Below are positions 14,281-26,309 of a DNA stretch of 64,000 nucleotides, in pieces (position 1 is the first letter of the stretch; each line of letters begins with the position of its first letter). This DNA is from Tamarix chinensis (Eukaryota > Streptophyta > Magnoliopsida > Caryophyllales > Tamaricaceae). The position numbers were made by a program, and so were the translations under genes. The stretch spans positions 91,652,132 to 91,716,131 of the forward strand of contig CM060174.1 in the NCBI GenBank assembly GCA_030549775.1, written 5' to 3'. Under the pieces are notes generated by a model. It was not told the DNA's origin. It ran no database searches and saw only the letters and a list, made by a program, of their open reading frames with translations.

Positions 14281-14979
14281 CATCGACTTAGCAAAATGTA
14301 GCGTTAATATTTGAGTATGCGAGAAACAACAATTATCATATATAGTGAAATTACAATACACAAAATAGATAACAAATCAAGCAATGTGACCATGCCCTCG
14401 CTCTTGTATATTAACTCCTAAATGACAAATAAATGTCTCAAGACAAGCTTGTTGCTGCTCATAATCTGGACATAGTTCACCACTCCAATGCATATTATAT
14501 AGATCTATCAATGCATCAATAAGATATCATTTGGTGCTTGTTTGGTATGGGGTAATAGGGGTGGAAAAATTACCCCCATATTTTATATATCTTGTATAAT
14601 TTATTTAAAATTAAATATTTTTGTTCTAATAAATACCCATTTTAGATCTTAATTTGATCTAAAATGGGTATTTCATGAAAAATATATTTATTATTATTAA
14701 ATACTTAATATAAGAGGTATAAAATAAAGGGAAAAATTTTCCACCCCTATTACCCCCATACATTAGGTTGTGAAGCCAAAAGTTGGTCCAAAAATATGTG
14801 GGTTTAGTAGGTGCTCATGCATCACACTCCATTAGGCAATCATGTGATGATAGTAAACTTTATATTTCCTCACATTCAGTACTCTATTTGTCATTCTTAT
14901 TGACTTGGTAGGTTTATGAGGGACCACTTACATAAACCTAAACTAACACACAACATGCTATGGCATATATGATTCTACT
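14281..14979 (-). pseudogene. Probable 3' piece of a plant-mobile-domain pseudogene, split by a MITE
   Basis: On the minus strand the DNA gives an open stretch reading SGELCPDYEQQQACLETF near 14400-14490, followed by a stop. It lies in line with two other minus-strand pieces (19655-20038 and 24662-25400) once LTRs A and B are removed. The plant-mobile-domain identity rests mainly on the 24662-25400 piece; this part by itself is not diagnostic. Confidence 0.3.
14546..14760. mobile_element. 215-bp foldback MITE
   Basis: The ends are inverted copies of TATGGGG(G)TAATAGGGGTGG, with the arms extending into GGAAAA. A second, perfect inverted repeat (arms AATACCCATTTTAGATC) forms the centre at about 14632-14674. 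The element is noncoding and AT-rich inside. No clear target duplication is visible. The terminal sequence resembles hAT-type MITEs, but the superfamily is uncertain. Confidence 0.75.
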
Positions 14980-15864
14980 TGAAATACCCTAAAACCCTAA
15001 TTTAGGAAATTATAGTAAAATAAGAATTTATTAGGAAATTTAATTAAATAAATTATTTTATTTAAAATAAGAGAAATTAATTAAGGCAAAATCAAGAGGA
15101 AAATAATAAATAGTTTAATTAGGAAAAATTAGGGTGTTTTGCTAATTAAAATGTAATTAAGGAAAAATCCTTCAAAAATCTTAAATTAACCTAAAAAGGA
15201 AATTTATTTATTATTTTATTAAAATATTATTATTTTAAATATTCTAAAATATAAAAATATTCTAAATACCTCAACCCGTCTATTCTTCCTTTTTCCCTTT
15301 TCCCCCCTTTTCCTTTTTCCCTTCTTTTTTTTTCTTTCATTCCTCTCCTTTCTTCTTTTCTTTTTCCCTTCCTCCCCCGATTTGGGCCAACCTACCCCCA
15401 CATCCCAAATCTCTCTTCCTCTCTTCTCTTCCCCCGTGCGGCCTAAGGCCCGAATTTCTTTCCTTTCCCATGCGACCGGCTCAATTTGCCCTCCTTTTTC
15501 TTTCTTTCTTTTTCCCCTGGGCCGGCTAATCCCCTTCTCTCCCCTTCCTTCTTCCCCGATCCTTCTTCTTTCATCGATCTTCTTCCCCCGCTCCTTCCCC
15601 ATGCAGACATACAACCTCTGCAACACTGCACGCCAGCCTTCCACCTCCCCTCTCCCCTTCGACATTCCCTCTCCCTTCTCAACCCAATCAACTCTGCTTT
15701 CTCTCCTCACACGTGCCCCTCTCCCCCTTCCTTTCTCTCTTCCCGACTAGGCATGACCTGCATTTTCGCAGGGCTACACCGGTTGTGCGTCGCCGGTCGG
15801 CAACCTCCCATGCTTTCCACCCTCTTTGTCTCTTCCCCGTCTATCATTTTCCCCTTTAATGGCC

Positions 15865-15872
15865 TATAAATA
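15865..15872 (+). promoter_or_regulatory. TATA box of LTR A
   Basis: TATAAATA in the context GGCCTATAAATACCC. The same context is found in LTR D on the minus strand, which supports a conserved LTR promoter. Transcription would run rightward in A. Confidence 0.6.
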
Positions 15873-16504
15873 CCCTTCAACCATCCCCCATTTGATCTTT
15901 TTTCACTGCCTAGAATTTCCTCCCTTTGTTGCGTCACCGCCTATTCAGACGTCCATCCCATCACCGCCGCACGAAATACCTCCCAAAACACTCCCTACAC
16001 CACCCTCCACCGAACTACACCACTCACCACCCTTGATTCTCCCTACACAAGCCACCTTAGCCGTGCAAACTTTGCTCCTCGATCGACCCCTTCTCACCCA
16101 CTACCGCCCTTCGCACCATCGTCCGCCACCATTTCCACCGCAACCACCACTCCCCCTACCCCCCAAAACCACTAGAAAAACCTCCTCTACCTCCCCCTAA
16201 CCTCCTTTCCCCTGCCTCCCTCTCCTTCTCCCTTCTTCCCTCTCCACCACCTTCAACCACCACACCCACTATCGCCTGCACCGCCCCTTTGGCTGCACCA
16301 CCACCCCCATTCTAGCCCTCTCAACCTAGGGCATCCATCACCACCTCAATCACCCTCTCAATCTCCCTCTTCTATACTAACCATTCACCTTTCCACATCC
16401 TCGCCTCCCTCTGTCGTCGGTGTCGCCTAGTCACCACCATCCCTAGGTGGCACCCTAACCCCCTCAACCCTTAAACCCTGTTTATACAAATGTTATCTTT
16501 TTTT

Positions 16505-16705
16505 ATTTGTAATTATATCATCATCATCATCATCATCATCATTGTTATCATTATTATTATGTTATCATCATTATTTTTTTATCATCATTATTATTAAATA
16601 TAGCCTCGGAATATTAACTCTATCATTATTATGAAAAGTTGAAACCCTGTTTTTATTATTATTACGATTATCATTATTTTTATTATCATTATTATCATTA
16701 TCATT

Positions 16706-16776
<71 letters not shown>

Positions 16777-16783
16777 TATTATG

Positions 16784-16834
<51 letters not shown>

Positions 16835-16850
16835 ATTACTACTACTACTA
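16505..16850. repeat. (ATC)n/(ATT)n trinucleotide microsatellite
   Basis: Long runs of ATC (about 16518-16542 and 16707-16775) and ATT (about 16776-16832). The poly-His/poly-Tyr and poly-Met ORFs read from it are artefacts of the repeat. Confidence 0.95.
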
Positions 16851-18364
16851 CTTTGCCATTATTGTTAATATTACCTATACCATTAATATTAATATCACCA
16901 CTAGCATAATTATTATTATTAGAATCATTTTTATCACTACGGTAGTATAACTATTATCATCATTATTATTAATAAGATTTGGGTTGTTATTAGTATTACC
17001 ACTTCAACTATGATTTTTTTATTAGTAGTAATATTAAGCTATTATCTTTAATAATATAGTTATTGCTATAAGTACTTTAACATCAACGGATATATCTATT
17101 AAGACCTATTTTGAGTAGTAATAATATGGTTAGCCACTTTGAGAATAATAACCCTACTTTTATTTATAAAACAACTATTATCATTTTAGCCCTAATAGTA
17201 GGCTATGATAGGGTAAGGTAGGAAATAATGGTAATTTTGGTAAGAGGAAAGTTAACCCTTAGTACTTCCCTGTTATCGGTGAATTCAGTCAAAGCCCTAA
17301 GGAGGCATAGGAGCGTGATCCAAGACCGTTGTCGTATTAGGTACGGATGTAGCTAAGACCCTTTATGTGTGTATTATGTGCCTTGTATGCCATATGTTAT
17401 GTTATGTTGTGTACTCTATGATTTTTATGACTGTTTACTTGTAGCGTAACATGGAGTAGAGGTATGCATATGTGACCCTTTAGGACATGCATGCTAGCGT
17501 GTTTAATAATATGATATGGGGTGAAAGGATGAAAAGGGTAAAATAGGGAAGTGAGTTGACAAAAAAGGTATGAGATTGACCTGATTATCTCATGATTCAT
17601 GAGGGGGCAAATAAAAGGAAATTATGAGCAAAGTAAAAGAGTGGGGTGAAGTTTGCATGGGAATGATCTTTACGTGAGAAAATTTTTTCTTAGGGTGTAA
17701 GTAAGGTAAGGAAAGAGTTGTTGGGGGTGATTGGAGACCTTGGGTGAAAAATAGTACGTAGGTTGGTATAAGTGTGCATAGGAAACTTGGCTAAGATTTG
17801 AGAAGAAAGCCCTAATTGGAGGTGGTCGTGAAAGAAAAAATGATTTAGGGTGAGTGGAATATGGGATAAGAGTGGAAGGATATCATTTGTAGGGTGAGTA
17901 TGGGTGCCATGGGAAATAAAGGATGGCAGGTGAGGAATAGAGAGGTGACATATGAGAAAGAAATGTGCTAGTGTATGGAGTGGCCAACTAAGGTTTCATG
18001 GTCTCAGGTGTATTTGGGGAGTAAAGTGAAATGATGGGGGTCAAATCTAAGTGAGATGATGTGTTGGGTAATAAAGGGGCTTTGGTTGGATGAGACAAAG
18101 AAAGGATGGCTCACATAGGCCCAATCAGGGTTTTGAGGGAAAACGCTAGGGGAAGATAGTGAGTGGACCTGGATGGTATAAGGTATTGGGCCTTGGCCCA
18201 CACACTTAGGAGTTGGGCTCCCAGTGTGAGTAAGTGGATGAAGGAGAGGATGTCGGGGTGTGTGAGGAGGTGTAGAAGTCTTAAGGTATGGGAAAATCCC
18301 TCTTAGGAGAATAGGAATAGACGATTTGTGGCATGCATGTCTAGGGTGAAAGCTTGTTGAATAA

Positions 18365-18925
18365 GACACAGTAAGACACTAATCATTTAAAGTGAAAGAT
18401 TAATGAGCCAGGCCTAGACCGATCCACCGGCATAATAGTAGTCAGGCGATGGGGTGCCTTAGAGACTGACCCGCCAACATATAATAGTGGTCAGGAGTAT
18501 TCTGTCCTGTACGTTTCCAATCCACTGACTATAATAGTGGGGGATCCCGAGCTCAATAAATCAAACTCTAAGTTATGATAAGGCATGAAAAGACACTAAG
18601 TACTTATAATGAAACACCATGAGAGTCAGGGTCAGGCCGATCCATCAGCATAATAGTGGCCAAGAGCATTTTGCCCTAGAGACCCATCCACTAGCTATAA
18701 TAGTGGGGGATCCCAAGCTCAATAAACCAAACTCTAAGTTATGATAAGACATGGAAAGACACTAAGTACTTACAGTGAAGCACCATAAGAGGTGGTGCTA
18801 GACCGATCCACTGACATAATAGTGGCTAGGAGCATTTTCCCCTAGAGACCGATCCACTGACGATAATAGTGGTCAGGAAAGTTATGCCTTATACGTTGCT
18901 AATCCACCAGCTATAATAGTGGGGT
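18365..18925 (+). repeat. Tandem module with ATAATAGTGG units in LTR A
   Basis: About three copies of a 165-215 bp unit that begins near GACACTAAGTACTTA (18376, 18592, 18757). Each copy contains several shorter units of the type GACCGATCCACnnnC-ATAATAGTGG-CAGGAG. The same module occurs in B (23455-23995), C (28960-29115) and D (29995-30375). Confidence 0.8.
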
Positions 18926-19654
18926 TCCCGCACTCCCATGGATTGATAAGAATAATGGTGTGAAATGAGTACACTGGTTAGAGATCTAACAAATAAGTTT
19001 ATCTGAACTTTAGCTCCGCCTCTATTATCTGTGTTGTTGTATGTTGTCTATATGATCATGTTGTGTTATATGCATTCTATGTTTGGCCTTAGTTGTATGG
19101 TTACTTTACTCAGTACGTAGCATACTGACCACCCTTTTCATGGGTGATACCCATTCCCATGAGGAGAGGGACCACCTGAGTTTGTACAGGTAGGAGATGC
19201 TATCTTTGATGCCTACAATACTTTCAAGACATCGGGCGGGGATGAGAGTTGAGTCTGGACTTGGCCTAGGGACCGAGAGTGACTTGGCCAGACTTCCTTT
19301 TTTTGTTCTTTTACTTTGTATCATTTTATTTAAATTATAGTTTATCATATTGTACCTTTTACCCCTTTTGGAGACTTTAATTATGCACTCTTGGATTGTA
19401 AACTCCTTTATGCGTACTCTAATTTTTGTACTTCGAACAATTCAGTTCTTCCATGAGATCTTATTTTAAGTTTGAATCATGTTTTTCAATAATTTTTCTT
19501 TACCCTTGTGGTTAGTAAGAGACTGGCCGGGAGGTCGAGCTTGTATTGATTACAATAGTAATATTCCAAAAATTTATAGTTTGTGTTTCCTTGCTTCCGC
19601 TATATCTTTTAAATAAAATAAAAATTTTCAATTGTAAATTTTGGGCGTGTTACA

Positions 19655-20038
19655 CTACTACACTCATAGAATGTAAACAATCATAGAATAATGCCATAGG
19701 GCAGACATTGATTAGATAAGTTACTTTATAGAGATTCCATATGACTTATAACAAAAGGATTATACTAATATCACTATAATAACTATTAATAAACATATTA
19801 AAAATATTTTAACTAAATGAGTATACATATCTCATACACATAGAATCAATTACCTTTCGATAGTATCTGAGCATAGAATGACTCTTGTAAAAAGATCGAT
19901 CACACCACCATCTTTAAAAATGGCGCTTGTGTAATCACTCCTAACACGACCAAAATTAGGAAAGTGTTCATATATTCAAGTCTATTATAATACATGCGTA
20001 ATAATTACAACTAAATAATGAAAAATTTTATGATATAG
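19655..20038 (-). pseudogene. Possible middle piece of the plant-mobile-domain pseudogene
   Basis: This host DNA lies between LTRs A and B. On the minus strand it gives weak matches to the expected continuation of the mobile-domain protein, with several stops and frameshifts. The assignment rests on position: it joins 24662-25400 once B is removed and 14281-14979 once A is removed. Confidence 0.3.
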
Positions 20039-20119
20039 ATGATTTTAATACCTTAAAATTTTCCTTATGAATAAATAATAGAATAATAAAATATTAAATA
20101 AATTAAACTATAAGTCCAC

Positions 20120-20122
<3 letters not shown>

Positions 20123-20182
<60 letters not shown>
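20123..20182. repeat. (AAT)n microsatellite
   Basis: About twenty AAT/TAA units in a row near the start of LTR B. Confidence 0.95.
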
Positions 20183-20185
<3 letters not shown>

Positions 20186-20382
20186 CAAACAAAATGAGAT
20201 TTAAAATTTAGTATTATTTTGAAGCTTTATTTTAATTATCTAACCTAAAATAAATTATAGATAAATTATAGCAAATTTTAATTATTTTTATAATTACCCA
20301 TAAATTACCCAAAACCTAAAAATCCCAAATTTTCTCTTTTCCCCTTTTCTTCCTCATTTTATTTTCTTTCTCCTTCCTTTTA

Positions 20383-20392
20383 TTCTTCTTCT

Positions 20393-20439
<47 letters not shown>

Positions 20440-20457
20440 TTCTTCTTCTTCTTCTTC
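20383..20457. repeat. (TTC)n microsatellite
   Basis: About 25 TTC units with one CTC interruption, at the edge of the pyrimidine-rich block in LTR B. The Lys/Glu-rich minus-strand ORFs here are repeat artefacts. Confidence 0.95.
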
Positions 20458-22847
20458 CCCTTCCTTGTTTGGGTTGCACCCCAACAACCCAACACCTCCT
20501 CCCCTCCCCCTCTTCCATTCTTCCTCAACCGGCCCTAAGGCCTCTCTTTTTTCCTCTCCCATGGGCGACAACCCAGTCGGCCCTTCCCATCCTCTTTTCC
20601 TTTTCTCTCCCTCCCATTTTTCTTCTTTTCCCTTTCTCTCCCCATTCCTGACCTTATGCCTACGACCCCTACACAACCTCCCCCACTACCATTTTTGCTA
20701 CACCCAACCACCCCCTCTCCTATTTCCCTTTTCGACCATGTAGGGCATGCACACTAGCATGCCCTTGCACGGTCCCTCTCTACACATCCCCCTGCTCACC
20801 TACGCCCCTATCACCTTACCATCTCCCTACACTGCCCCCCCTATGTCATCCTTCCCTGCCACCTCTTATCGCTCAGCGATCGACCCCCTTGTCTTCTTCC
20901 TCCACTTGTCCTTATCCTTCCCCCACAAACTATAACCCCCCCCCACAATCTCCTTCTCCTCTCCTTCTTCCCCAAATCACCCCTGTAAACCTTTCCTTGC
21001 CTTGCCTTCAAATGTCGTTACCACCCCAGCTCCACTCCCTTCCCTTCCCTGCAATCCCATACGCCCACTAAGCCCCTCACCTTCCCCTTCATCCCTTTCC
21101 TCCCCTCTCTCCAAGTGTACGAAGTGGGCAGGTCGAGCTACCCTACGCCACCCTACACTACCTCACGCCTCTACCACCATTGGCTCGTTACCCTCTCCCT
21201 ACACCTCCCCTCTTGCACAGGCACTTCTCTTGTGAACCAGCCCCCTTCTCCACCCCTTTCCCTCCATTTCCCCCTTCTTCTATTCCCTTCCTCTCGATTG
21301 TGCAGCCATGAGCATCGCCTCCTCTATCACCGCAAACCACCTCCTCCTTCACCGCCGTAGACCATTACCTCTCCCACTATTCCACCTGGTGCCAACACCA
21401 CCCATAACCCTAAAGAACTCAGCCCCACTCCTTTTCCAACCCAAAAGCCTCTCCTCCTTACACCGCTGCCACACCACCCTCCCCTCATCTTGCTTATTCT
21501 AGTTATATTTCTCCTCTTCTTTATTTATTTTTAAGTCTTTTGATCTCATTTGTTATTATTATTACCATTATCATTATTATCATTATTATTTTGATTAAGG
21601 AAAAGAGAAAAAGGAAAAAGGTAGAAAAAGGATGAATTAGCCTAAGTTGGGTGTTTCCATTTTTAGGTACTGAATCGGTAATCACCAGTGATGAGGTGTA
21701 AGATCTTATTGCTTCAAGATTAGATCCATTTAGGTAAAGATACAATTATAGCTAGGGTTTGTGCTCATGTGCTTTGGTTGTAGAATAAGTATATACTTAC
21801 ATGAAATATATATAATCTAAGATTGTTGTGCAACTTGGCTTACAAGGACTTGAGGTAAGTGTATATGTGGTCTTGACTACTTAGTTATATGTTGTTGTAA
21901 AGTTCCATTATATGATAATGCATGTCTTGAGAGTTATTGAGAAATTGTGTATTTAAGTCTATACGTCTTAGGTAGGGTTTGATAGCCGAGGTAATTTGGG
22001 ACAAGATGGTAGGAGGTAGCATAAGGGAAAAAGTCTAAGAGAAAAAGTATTCTAAATATTCATTGGAAAAATGTGGAGTAATAAGAAGGGTAATGATAAA
22101 AGGAGGTTAGGGTAAATTTTGCATGGGGAGTGTGGACCCTACAAGGGGATAAGTCTAACCTAGTATGGCTCTGTTTGGGGGTGACCAAGGGAAAGAGAGT
22201 TGTGAAGAAAGCGTTAGGGGGATGATGAGGGTGTTTTTGGGTAACTTGGTGAACATGGGGGAGTTTTTGGATGCTGGAAGATGGGGAAGTGCATGGGGGA
22301 AAATTAGGGTTTCGAGGTTTCAAACCCTAAGGATATGTCTTTATCATATGCAATAGATGGGGGAGTTAGGTTGTGCCTTTGGTCTGTGATGTAGGGTACA
22401 CATTATGGAGGATGTAGGTTCGGTCAAATGGTTAGTTGGGATGTGTAAAAGATGGTGCAAATGAAAAAAGGAGATTAGGGTTTTAGTAGGAGTCATTTGA
22501 GGAGGTTGTTATTGCATGTGTGAAATGAGGGATTTGGGCTACAAAAATTTTGGGGATGGATAGTTATGGCAACTTATGCTTGGGTATAAGAGTTTGGGGC
22601 TAAATAAGAAGTGGATGAGAGTTTGGCCCCACACAAGCCCAACTAGGGTCTTTAAGGGGGTAACCCTAGAGGGTAACGGTTATCATATGTGAGGAACAAG
22701 GGAAGCGGGCCATGACTCATTAGTGGTAGGGTCCTAATGGCATACATGGGTTGGTGGATAGTTTCAGAACTCAAATGATCATTAGGGAGTGATGATACCT
22801 TGAGTTTAAGGAATTAGGGTTTTTAGGGGCCCAGGGTTTGTCCCGGG

Positions 22848-23150
22848 TAGGGATGGCAATGGGGCAGGTTAGGAAAAAGACCCTATCCTCATCCCCGAAC
22901 CCGATAAGAAAAATAATCTCTGAATCTGACCCAATCTCTGATTTTTTTTATCGGGGATTCCCTGACCCGATCCCTACGGGATCAAATTGCCATACCCGAC
23001 CCAATGCCAAATCTACTTCCCATCCTTAATTTATTCCCTGACTTTGAAACCCGACCTGATCCCCAAAACTCAACTTTATACCCGATCCCTAATCCCATCC
23101 CTGATCCTCAAGCCTTTTTTTTCATATTATACTTTTAATTTATATTCTAT

Positions 23151-23199
<49 letters not shown>

Positions 23200-23381
23200 A
23201 ATAAAAACTATATAATTTTTTTGGGGTGGGTTCGGGGATGGGGACCCCAAACCCATCCTCAAAAAAATCTCCTTTAAAAATCCCCAAACCCGAATCCAAT
23301 TCCCAAATTCTCTCCCCAACTTGAACCCGAATAGAGAATTCCTGACGGGGCCCTAAACCCGCAGGAAAATTGCTATCCTTA
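22848..23381. mobile_element. Non-autonomous hAT element (534 bp) nested in LTR B
   Basis: The ends are TAGGGATGGCAAT and ATTGCTATCCTTA, inverted copies with two mismatches. The flanking 8-mers GTCCCGGG and GACCTGGG match at six of eight bases, as expected for an aged hAT duplication. The interior is rich in CCCGA/CCCGATCCC motifs near both ends and carries a (TA)n run at 23153-23194. There is no transposase. The motif content resembles the larger hAT element at 54865-56601. Confidence 0.75.
23153..23194. repeat. (TA)n microsatellite
   Basis: About twenty TA units inside the nested hAT element. Confidence 0.95.
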
Positions 23382-23454
23382 GACCTGGGGGTGGTAGTTG
23401 GACGGGAGTCTTACTTGGTTAGTGCATGGATGTGTGGGTGTTTTCTTAACAAAG

Positions 23455-23995
23455 AAAATACAAATGATACATAAATCACTTAAAGTGGATGATCATATGA
23501 GTCGGGTCCATGTGTATTATTTACCAGTCCACCAGTTATAATAGTGGCCAAGGGCATGTTGCCCCGAGTTGTATTATATTAATGGTCCATCGGTGAGAAT
23601 AGTGGATAGGAGTGGATTGCCCTGGATTGTATTATATTACCGGTCTATTAGTGAGAATAGTGGGGCCCAATCTCAAGTAGTAAAACCTTTGGATAATAAT
23701 AAACGACAAAAAGAAACTAACTACTTATAGTGGAACACCATGTGGGTCGGGACCTGTTGTAACATATACTTATATTAGCCAGTCCATCAATGAGAATAGT
23801 GGCTAGGAGCTTGCTACCCTGTGTTGTATTACATTTATCGCTCCAACAATTATAATAGTGGCCAGGAGTGGGTTGCCCTAGATTGTTTTGCATTTACTAG
23901 TCCACCGGTAAGAATAGTGGCCAGGTTTGTGCTATTCTGGGTTGTATTATATTTATCGGTCTACAGGTGAGAATAGTCGGGTCCCCGAATGCACA
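23455..23995 (+). repeat. Tandem module with ATAATAGTGG/GAATAGTGG units in LTR B
   Basis: Repeated units of the form TATTATATTACCGGTC-ATTAGTGAGAATAGTGG, with ACTTAAAGTGG/ACTTATAGTGG blocks at about 23478 and 23722. Homologous to the module in LTR A. Confidence 0.75.
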
Positions 23996-24661
23996 CGGTT
24001 ATAATTCAATAGATGATTAAATTCTAAACTAATGGCTTGAGTCTATACGGTAACGAGCAAACTACTATAACCTGCTTATGTGTCTACATGTTTTTGCTGT
24101 AATATCAAGAATTGTCATATTCTTGCATAACTGTATTATTACCTTACTCAATACATAGTGTACCGATCACCTCTTTCATGGGTGTTGATCATCCCCACGA
24201 GTAGTGACTCCTCATGAGTCTGTGCAGGTGACTAATGATGCCATAGATGACTTTGCTGCATATGATGACTTGATCAGGGTAGAGTGATGTTGTGGTATTA
24301 TAGGGTTGGGGTTAGAGAGTGCCTTCCGAAATTACTTTCCTACCAATTTTAATTAATGTTTCCTGTAGCTAAACAATATTTTGTATTTCATGTATTTCCT
24401 TACATCGACACTTAACTCTTTTATGTTCTCTATTTTCCGTATTTCCTTATATATCAACACTGAACTCTTTAATATTATGAAGTTTTTCTTATTGCAGTAT
24501 TTTGGTTGAGTTTTTATCCTATTAGCCTTGTAGTTGGTATGAAACTGGCTGGGGGCTAGACTTATACTGATTACGATGGTAACACCCCCTCTTATGGTGT
24601 GTGGTTTTTAGAGATCAAAGAAAAAATTTCAACTGTGATTTTTTGGGGGTGTTATAATGAT

Positions 24662-25400
24662 AGTTAGAAAATTACTTGTATTAGAGTTATGCATCTGGAT
24701 ATTTGAGTAGCGCTAACTCTAGATGCTATACTGAGTTGTCCATATAAGAGAGAAAAAGCAACCACTCCCCATGTATAGTCTTTCACATCTGTGATATTCT
24801 AGAGGAATAAAGTCAATACGAGCTGACTTAATTAGATAACTTATCAATGACATGTCAAGCAACCACAATAGATATGTAATAGCTTTCCTATCACTTAATA
24901 ATCAATCTAATGTATATAAGGCTTGAATATACAAGAAGTCCAATCTACCCCCTTTAGTCACCGCTTTTGTGTCACTCTCTTCCATACCAAATAAGTAAGC
25001 TAATACATATATCAATTGAATATGAGTGTCATCTATATCATTTATATGTAATAGAGTACCATCAACCTTTACTCCTCACATATGATTTATATCTACGATG
25101 GTGATTATCACCTCACCTCATAACATATGGAAGTTGTTAATGTTTGGTTGGCATCGCTCTATAAAGGAGGATATAAGAGGCCAATCTGTGTATGGAAATA
25201 TACAAGTTATGAGATGTTACAATTCAGTGTCAATAATGAGATCAAACTAGTACTCATCAATACAACCAATTCATTTTCTCATCTACTTCATTTTGGTATG
25301 AATATCCCAAACTTCACGATCCTAAATAATAAAATTGCTGTCATAATGAATACATGATAGCTAGAAAAAGATCCAAGAAATAAAGTTATAAATTCCAAAC
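24662..25400 (-). pseudogene. Plant-mobile-domain (aminotransferase-like) pseudogene fragment
   Basis: The minus-strand translation, allowing frameshifts and stops, gives LISSFIERCQPNINNFHM then WGEVIITIVDINHMWGVKVD, then HRCERLYMGSGCFFSL. This matches the order and key residues of the plant mobile domain: the ERW.PET.TFH block, the ITLEDV..L.GLPVDG block, and the WGSA.L..LY block. The domain is found in MAIN-like plant proteins and is often captured by transposons. Several stops break it. LTR B was inserted inside it (target ATGAT), and LTR A inserted further downstream. Confidence 0.5.
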
Positions 25401-26309
25401 TCACCTTTCCAAACCATATATCTGACGCCATATGACCATCAAAGCTTGGGATCAAACTAGGGCCCTTTGCTCATTTGGTCCAACCAAGTTCTAGCCATCC
25501 CTCAAGCTTATGCTTTGTTCATCTGGTCTTACATTATCATCTTGGTTGTCATTACCACAATCATCGCCTTAATATTCACTTATTGATGGTGGCTAATGTC
25601 TATAAGTCGAGGAGTATGCATGTCCCATGCACATTGAGGATGATTGACTACTAAAGGATGGTTGACCCGTTGTAATAGTTTGTCTATGATGTGATCTAGA
25701 ACTACCCTTAATGGTTATATTAGCTAGAGATGATGACTAACCCCTATGAGTCGATGATGATAGAATAATTGCATTAACCGTAAATGATAGAAGACATATG
25801 TAGTTCATGAATATCAACATTACATGCAACTTATAATCAATATTAGCTTGTTGTGGAGCTTATTCGTAAAATTGTTTTGGAGTTCATTTATTAGCTCCTT
25901 GTGTACATTTTTTTTGTTACACCATAGTCTGTTAATAAAAGATTTTGTAATATTTTCTTTGATGTCTTTTCGTTCTTGCAACTCATTTGAATTTTAATAA
26001 GAATAATGCTTCAATTAAAAATTACATTCAATATCTTATTTTGATAAAATGATTGATGAAAAAATCCAACCACAAAAGAAAGAGTAAATTTCTTTAACCA
26101 TTAAAATACAAAAAGAAAAAAAGTGTCTAACCATGAAAAGATATACGTAAAGAAATGGATAATTGATACACATGGTTGGTTATGGAACAAGCATGCATTA
26201 ATTAACCCTGTAAAGCTATTAAGAAAGGAGCATAATGAACAGGAGTAAAGGAGATATGACTACTAATAAACACTCATCAAAGCTTAAATAATGGATTCAA
26301 TTCAAGTGA
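25401..26309. other. No recognisable feature
   Basis: AT-rich DNA that may include decayed 5' sequence of the mobile-domain pseudogene. No motif or open frame stands out. Confidence 0.5.

Larger units (their letters stand above)
14980..19654 (+). mobile_element. Solo LTR A (4,675 bp), long-LTR family
   Basis: The element runs from TGAAATACCC to GGGCGTGTTACA and is flanked by a perfect 5-bp duplication CTACT (14975-14979 and 19655-19659). There is a single U3-R-U5-like unit, no gag-pol and no second terminal copy, so it is a solo LTR. Order inside: AT-rich start; pyrimidine-rich, proline-ORF-generating block (15280-16490); TATA box at 15865; trinucleotide microsatellite (16505-16850); a block around AGCCCTAAGGAGG (17295) shared with LTR D; and a tandem module with ATAATAGTGG units (18365-18925). 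Orientation is inferred from the TATA box. Ty3-type origin is an inference from end sequence and length. Confidence 0.85.
20044..24656 (+). mobile_element. Solo LTR B (about 4.07 kb without its nested element)
   Basis: The left end TTTAATACCTTAAAA aligns with the start of A (TGAAATACCCTAAAA), and the right end GGGGGTGTTATA is a one-base variant of the family end. A perfect 5-bp duplication ATGAT flanks it (20039-20043 and 24657-24661). Inside are (AAT)n and (TTC)n microsatellites, a pyrimidine-rich block (20330-21500), a possible weakened TATA box (CTATAACC near 20932), and the ATAATAGTGG module. A non-autonomous hAT element sits at 22848-23381. Both termini are mutated, so B is probably older than A. 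Confidence 0.8.

Noticed and set aside
15219..16200. Several overlapping 120-160 codon ORFs on both strands
   Set aside because: They are in a pyrimidine-rich low-complexity block of LTR A, have no domain, overlap each other in opposite directions and span the TATA box.
16639..16950. Poly-His/poly-Tyr ORF
   Set aside because: Direct translation of an ATC/ATT microsatellite.
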